Positions 60,354 to 64,000 of a stretch of 64,000 nt of DNA are shown here, piece by piece. This DNA is from Caldifarciminota bacterium. Its GTDB lineage: Bacteria > Hydrothermota > Hydrothermia > LBFQ01 > DSFT01. Both the position numbers and the translations under genes were made by a program. Numbering within the stretch: position 1 is the first letter of the stretch; every line of letters starts with the position of its first letter. The DNA is taken from assembly GCA_025060695.1 (NCBI GenBank), contig JANXBH010000002.1, forward strand, positions 18,996 through 82,995, in the 5' to 3' direction. Under the pieces are notes generated by a model that saw only the letters and a list, made by a program, of their open reading frames with translations, made no database searches and was not told the origin of the DNA.

Positions 60354-61299
60354 AAAGATTAAAAAGCTAAAAAATGAAATTTCAAAGATAATAGTAGGAT
60401 ATGAGGACATTATACATAAGATTTTGATTTCTATATTTTCAAGAGGACACGTTTTGCTTGTAGGTGTTCCCGGACTTGCAAAAACTTTAATGGTTAAAAC
60501 TTTATCTCAAGTGCTTGACTTAAAATTTAGTAGAATACAATTTACACCTGACTTAATGCCTTCAGATATACTTGGGACAGAAATTATTCAAGAAGGACCA
60601 AATGGAAGATATTTTCAATTCGTAAAAGGTCCAATATTTGCAAATGTAATTTTAGCGGACGAAATAAACAGAACACCACCAAAAACACAATCAGCTTTAC
60701 TTGAAGCAATGCAAGAAAAAAAAGTAACTGTACTTGGAAAGACTTATGAATTAGAAGAACCATTTTTTGTTCTTGCTACACAAAATCCAATTGAACAAGA
60801 GGGGACTTATCCACTTGCGGAAGCCCAAGTAGATAGATTCATGATGGAAATAGTCTTAGACTATCCAACATTTGAAAACGAAATAGAAATAGTAAAAAGA
60901 ACTACAATTGACAGGGAATATGAAGTTGAGAAAGTATTAAATAGAGATGATATTTTAAATATACAAAGGAAAGTAAGGGAAGTTCCTGTAGGAGACCATG
61001 TAGTTAAGTATGCTATTACATTAGTAAGGCAGACAAGACCATCCGAGAGTAAATTTGATATAGTAAAAAAGTACGTTCAATTTGGCGCAGGTCCAAGAGC
61101 AAGTCAGTTTCTTATAATTGGAGCAAAATCAAATGCGTTTTTAGAAAATAGAGAATTTGCTACAACCGAGGACGTAAAGTATATTTTCTTTGAAGTCCTA
61201 AGGCATAGAATTATTCTAAATTTTCTTGCGGAGGCGGATAATATAAAAGTTGAAACAATTTTGAGCGAAATAGTTGAAAAAGTCCCTATAAAGCAATAA
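60346..61299 (+). CDS. MoxR-family AAA+ ATPase
   Basis: The 317-residue protein has Walker A GVPGLAKT, Walker B VILADEINR, sensor 1 TQNPIEQEGTYPL, and the C-terminal lid with GAGPRASQFLI. MoxR proteins act as chaperones for metal insertion or complex assembly with von Willebrand partners. Its usual BatA/DUF58 neighbours are missing; a BatA-type protein is at 30.4 kb. Confidence 0.94.
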   Translation: MTEKIKKLKNEISKIIVGYEDIIHKILISIFSRGHVLLVGVPGLAKTLMVKTLSQVLDLKFSRIQFTPDLMPSDILGTEIIQEGPNGRYFQFVKGPIFANVILADEINRTPPKTQSALLEAMQEKKVTVLGKTYELEEPFFVLATQNPIEQEGTYPLAEAQVDRFMMEIVLDYPTFENEIEIVKRTTIDREYEVEKVLNRDDILNIQRKVREVPVGDHVVKYAITLVRQTRPSESKFDIVKKYVQFGAGPRASQFLIIGAKSNAFLENREFATTEDVKYIFFEVLRHRIILNFLAEADNIKVETILSEIVEKVPIKQ

Positions 61300-61303
61300 A
61301 ATA

Positions 61304-62056
61304 CTATATCTTTCTTGCAATAGTAATATAACCGATATGTCCTATCATGGTTTCTTTTGGTCTTGTCTTTCCTTTTCTTACTAATATTTCCCTTTCTAAT
61401 AGCTCAATAGTTCTAATATCTAAAAAATTTTGATTTTTTAGTTCTTCAACAGTTTGAATAACTTGCTCTATAGTAGGTGATATGGACGCCCAAAATCCCC
61501 CGCTTTTTAATGCTTTATATGCTGGGCTCACAAGTGTCCAAGGCTCAGGCACATCTATAACAGCACAATCCACATTATTAACAGGATATCCTTCAATTGC
61601 AGGATCTAATAAATAAAACTCTACATTTTTTAACTTCACTTTTTTTATATTCTCTAATGCTTGTTCATAATGCTCCTTTCTTCTTTCAAATGTATATACT
61701 TTACCACTTTCTCCAACTACCCTAGAGAGCATAATGGTCATTGCACCTGAACCAGTCCCAGTTTCAATTACTCTACTTCCGTTTTTTAGATTAGTATGAG
61801 TTATAATATATCCTGCTTCTCTCGGATAAATAATATTTGTTTTTCTTTTAACATTCATCATAATTTCCGCATTAGATGGCTCAAGGACGAATACTCTATA
61901 TCCTTTACTTGTAGTCAAAATATCACCATAGTTTAGATCTTGATTTAATTCTACTATTCCCAAATGAAAGACGAATTTACTTCCTATTTTATACTCAATA
62001 AGATACTTTTTACTATCCTCACTTAGAAGGACAATTAAATCTCCCTCATTTAACAT
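61304..62056 (-). CDS. trmI: tRNA (adenine58-N1)-methyltransferase TrmI
   Basis: TrmI methylates A58 in the T loop, a mark that stabilises tRNA and is prominent in thermophiles. The 250-residue protein has an N-terminal beta domain, then IIYPREAGYIITHTNLKNGS, VIETGTGSGAMTIML (SAM site), VYTFERR, and VDCAVIDVPEPW. It overlaps cutA by 11 nt. Confidence 0.93.
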   Translation of the reverse strand: MLNEGDLIVLLSEDSKKYLIEYKIGSKFVFHLGIVELNQDLNYGDILTTSKGYRVFVLEPSNAEIMMNVKRKTNIIYPREAGYIITHTNLKNGSRVIETGTGSGAMTIMLSRVVGESGKVYTFERRKEHYEQALENIKKVKLKNVEFYLLDPAIEGYPVNNVDCAVIDVPEPWTLVSPAYKALKSGGFWASISPTIEQVIQTVEELKNQNFLDIRTIELLEREILVRKGKTRPKETMIGHIGYITIARKI

Positions 62057-62354
62057 TTTCCTCTATCCAATTGAGATAGTCAATATTTCCTCCAATTATC
62101 TCAAGTGCAATAATTTCAGGAACAGTATAAGGATGAATGGATTTTATAAAATTTGTTAATTTTTCTAATACTTCCCTTTTCGTCTTTATAATTATAAGTT
62201 CTTCACTATCTTCCTCAATATTTCCTTTCCACCAATAAATAGACTTAATATTATCTACAATATTAACACATGCACCAAGTCTTTGTTCTATAACTTTTCT
62301 TGCAATTTCATAAGCTTTACCCTTTGGTATAGTACATAGCACCACTATATACAT
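62046..62354 (-). CDS. cutA: CutA1-family divalent-ion tolerance protein
   Basis: The 102-residue ferredoxin-like trimeric protein has VLCTIPKGKAYEIARKVIEQ, RLGACVNIVDNIKSIYWWKG, EELIIIKT and IHPYTVPEIIAL, all family hallmarks. The physiological function of CutA1 is unsettled. It leads an operon with trmI. Confidence 0.94.
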   Translation of the reverse strand: MYIVVLCTIPKGKAYEIARKVIEQRLGACVNIVDNIKSIYWWKGNIEEDSEELIIIKTKREVLEKLTNFIKSIHPYTVPEIIALEIIGGNIDYLNWIEENVK

Positions 62355-62363
62355 AGCTTAAAA

Positions 62364-62395
62364 ATTTTAAAGTGTGAACTTTTGAACTTTATAAT
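62364..62395. promoter_or_regulatory. Divergent promoters, cutA / acyl-CoA ligase
   Basis: A minus-strand TAAAAT (62364-62369, 9 nt before the cutA ATG) and a consensus plus-strand TATAAT (62390-62395, 7 nt before ATG 62403) are separated by 20 bp containing TGAACTTTTGAACTT. Confidence 0.62.
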
Positions 62396-62402
62396 TATAA
62401 CT

Positions 62403-64000
62403 ATGTCAGAAAATTCTAAGCCTTGGTATAAAAAATATGAGGAAAATGTACCGCACCATATTGAAATTGAAGAAGTCCCTCTATACAAAATACTAGATGA
62501 TAGTGCTACAAAATATCCTAATAAAACCGCAATAAATTTCTACAATTGGGATATCTCGTATAATGAGCTTCTTGAAAAGGTAGAAACTTTTAAAACCGCA
62601 CTTTATGAACTTGGTATAAGAAAAGGTGATAGAATCGCTCTAATGCTACCAAATACACCACACTACATAATATCTTATTTTGCAACTTTAAAACTTGGTG
62701 GTATAGTAGTTCAAGTAAATCCACTATACTCCAAAAGTGAAATTGAATTTATACTAAAGGACAGCGAATCAAAAGCACTTATTACATTGGATTTATTTTT
62801 AGAAAAAATTTTGGAAATAAAAGAAAAAGTTCCTACGAAAATTTTTATAGTTGCAAGAGTAAGTGAATTTTTAAACTTTCCCTTAAATATACTTATTTCT
62901 ATAAAAAATATCTTTTCAAAAATACCCCCTATACCAAAGGATTTTGAATTATTTTCAAAACTGCTATCTACAAGTCCGAAAACAATTAATGTTGAAATAA
63001 GCCCGAAAGATGACGTAGCGGTTTTACAATATACAGGTGGGACGACAGGAAGACCAAAGGGTGCAATGCTAACTCACTATAACTTATTCTCTAATGTTAA
63101 GCAATTACTTGCTTGGACAACTAACGTAGACCATACAGACGAGAGAACTTTAACAGTTATTCCACTATTTCACGTATACTCCATGACAGTTGCCATGAAC
63201 TACACAATATCGGTTGGGGGAAGTTTAGTTCTTATACCAAAGTTTGAACTTAAAGAAATTATTAAAGCCATTGAAAAACATAAAATAACTAATTTTCCGG
63301 GAGTTCCTGTAATGTACAACGTTATTAATAACTACAAAGACATTAAAAAACATAATCTAAGTAGCATAAAATTCTGTCTTTCAGGTGCAGCACCTTTACC
63401 AGTTCAGGTAAAGCAACAATTTGAAAAGCTTACAGGTGCGAAACTTATTGAAGGCTATGGTCTCTCAGAGGCATCACCAGTTACACACGCAAATCCTATA
63501 TATGGAGAAAATAGGGATGGCTCAATAGGTCTTCCACTACCAAGTACAGATGCTAAAGTAGTAGATTTAAAAACTGGAGAAGAATTACCCCCCGGAAAGG
63601 AAGGTGAGCTAATAATAAAAGGACCGCAGGTAATGAAAGGCTATTGGAGAAATGAAGAAGAAACAAAAGAAACCATAAAGGATGGTTGGCTTTACACTGG
63701 AGATATTGCAAAAATGGATGAAGATGGTTATTTTTATATTGTAGATAGAAAGAAAGATATGATAATAGTCCGTGGATTTAATGTATATCCAAGAAATGTA
63801 GAGGAAGTAATATATAAACATCCGAAAGTAAAAGAAGCTGCAGTTATTGGAATAAAGAAACCTGAGATAGCAGATGAGGTAGTAAAAGCATATATAGTTA
63901 TAAAAGAAGGAGAAGATTTAACTAAAGATGAAATTTTAAAATATTTAAGAGAGAATTTAGCACCTTATGAAGTCCCGAGTGAAATAGAATTTACAAATGA
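62403..64000 (+). CDS. Long-chain acyl-CoA synthetase (AMP-forming), 3' truncated
   Basis: The frame is open from ATG 62403 to the window end (532 codons, near complete for the family). It has YTGGTTGRPKG (P-loop), IPLFHVYSMT, CLSGAAPLP, EGYGLSEASPVTH, GWLYTGDIAKMDEDGYFYIV and RKKDMIIVRGFNVYP. This is the FadD-like layout that activates fatty acids as acyl-AMP and then CoA esters. The final catalytic lysine lies beyond the edge. Together with EtfAB it hints at fatty-acid breakdown or salvage. Confidence 0.92.
   Translation, partial: MSENSKPWYKKYEENVPHHIEIEEVPLYKILDDSATKYPNKTAINFYNWDISYNELLEKVETFKTALYELGIRKGDRIALMLPNTPHYIISYFATLKLGGIVVQVNPLYSKSEIEFILKDSESKALITLDLFLEKILEIKEKVPTKIFIVARVSEFLNFPLNILISIKNIFSKIPPIPKDFELFSKLLSTSPKTINVEISPKDDVAVLQYTGGTTGRPKGAMLTHYNLFSNVKQLLAWTTNVDHTDERTLTVIPLFHVYSMTVAMNYTISVGGSLVLIPKFELKEIIKAIEKHKITNFPGVPVMYNVINNYKDIKKHNLSSIKFCLSGAAPLPVQVKQQFEKLTGAKLIEGYGLSEASPVTHANPIYGENRDGSIGLPLPSTDAKVVDLKTGEELPPGKEGELIIKGPQVMKGYWRNEEETKETIKDGWLYTGDIAKMDEDGYFYIVDRKKDMIIVRGFNVYPRNVEEVIYKHPKVKEAAVIGIKKPEIADEVVKAYIVIKEGEDLTKDEILKYLRENLAPYEVPSEIEFTN

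Noticed and set aside
1..64000. CRISPR arrays, prophage, rRNA operons, complete insertion sequences
   Set aside because: No regularly spaced direct repeats, integrase or transposase frames, or rRNA-like sequence were found on reading both strands. Repeated short motifs are promoter boxes and terminators.

Overview
The window is clearly AT-rich, compactly coded bacterial DNA. Genes are short-spaced or overlap, introns are absent, and both strands are used. Outer-membrane barrels, a CMP-KDO synthetase, a bactofilin, MraY, UppS and a lytic transglycosylase point to a diderm with peptidoglycan. Four secreted proteins end in a short domain like the type IX secretion C-terminal sorting domain. ThyX and a bifunctional archaeal-type fructose-1,6-bisphosphate aldolase/phosphatase are typical of thermophilic or deep-branching lineages. 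Together these suggest an uncultured, probably anaerobic and possibly thermophilic member of the FCB side of the tree, such as candidate phylum WOR-3 or a relative. That placement is inference; there is no rRNA here to settle it.

Layout: 1-3.3 kb holds a biotin carboxylase (cut by the window edge), TsaE and a fumarate reductase/succinate dehydrogenase flavoprotein. 3.3-9.9 kb has an outer-membrane barrel, tgt, a secreted propeller-like protein, a cation exchanger and mraY. 10-12.9 kb has prs, tRNA-Ala, glnA and tRNA-Ile. 12.9-17.5 kb is the most accessory-looking stretch: a three-gene barrel / FMN-binding / membrane operon, a decayed secreted-protein gene and an intact one. 17.5-25.2 kb mixes rlmH, TPR, argS, a methyltransferase-ATP-grasp fusion and a DtxR regulator. 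25.2-30.4 kb is a nucleotide-sugar and glycosyltransferase locus. 30-43.8 kb has a BatA-like protein, methylmalonyl-CoA epimerase, EF-G, a sulfide:quinone-type oxidoreductase, gap, a Tat-targeted PqqD-like protein, kdsB, queA, etfBA, a secreted protein and pgk. 43.8-64 kb has cell-envelope genes, HU, a 30-residue bS22-like peptide, wecB, sppA fused to a barrel, queD, pyrE, two acyl-CoA synthetases, uppS, fbp, pyrH, thyX, purF, moxR, trmI and cutA.

Genes that work together: gap, pgk and fbp (glycolysis/gluconeogenesis); tgt, queA and a queD-like gene (queuosine); wecB, a UDP-sugar dehydrogenase, a UXS-like decarboxylase and four glycosyltransferases (surface polysaccharide); biotin carboxylase, methylmalonyl-CoA epimerase and the SdhA/FrdA flavoprotein (possible propionyl/succinate carbon flow).

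The most striking pattern is regulatory. Nearly every operon-leading gene has a TAAAAT or TATAAT hexamer ending 5-11 nt (most often 6-7) before its start codon and no Shine-Dalgarno site, which predicts leaderless mRNAs. Internal genes and a few metabolic or exported-protein genes instead carry an AGGAGG site. Where genes diverge, two such hexamers often form a compact palindrome of the form ATTTTAAAG-N(5-6)-CTTTAAAAT.
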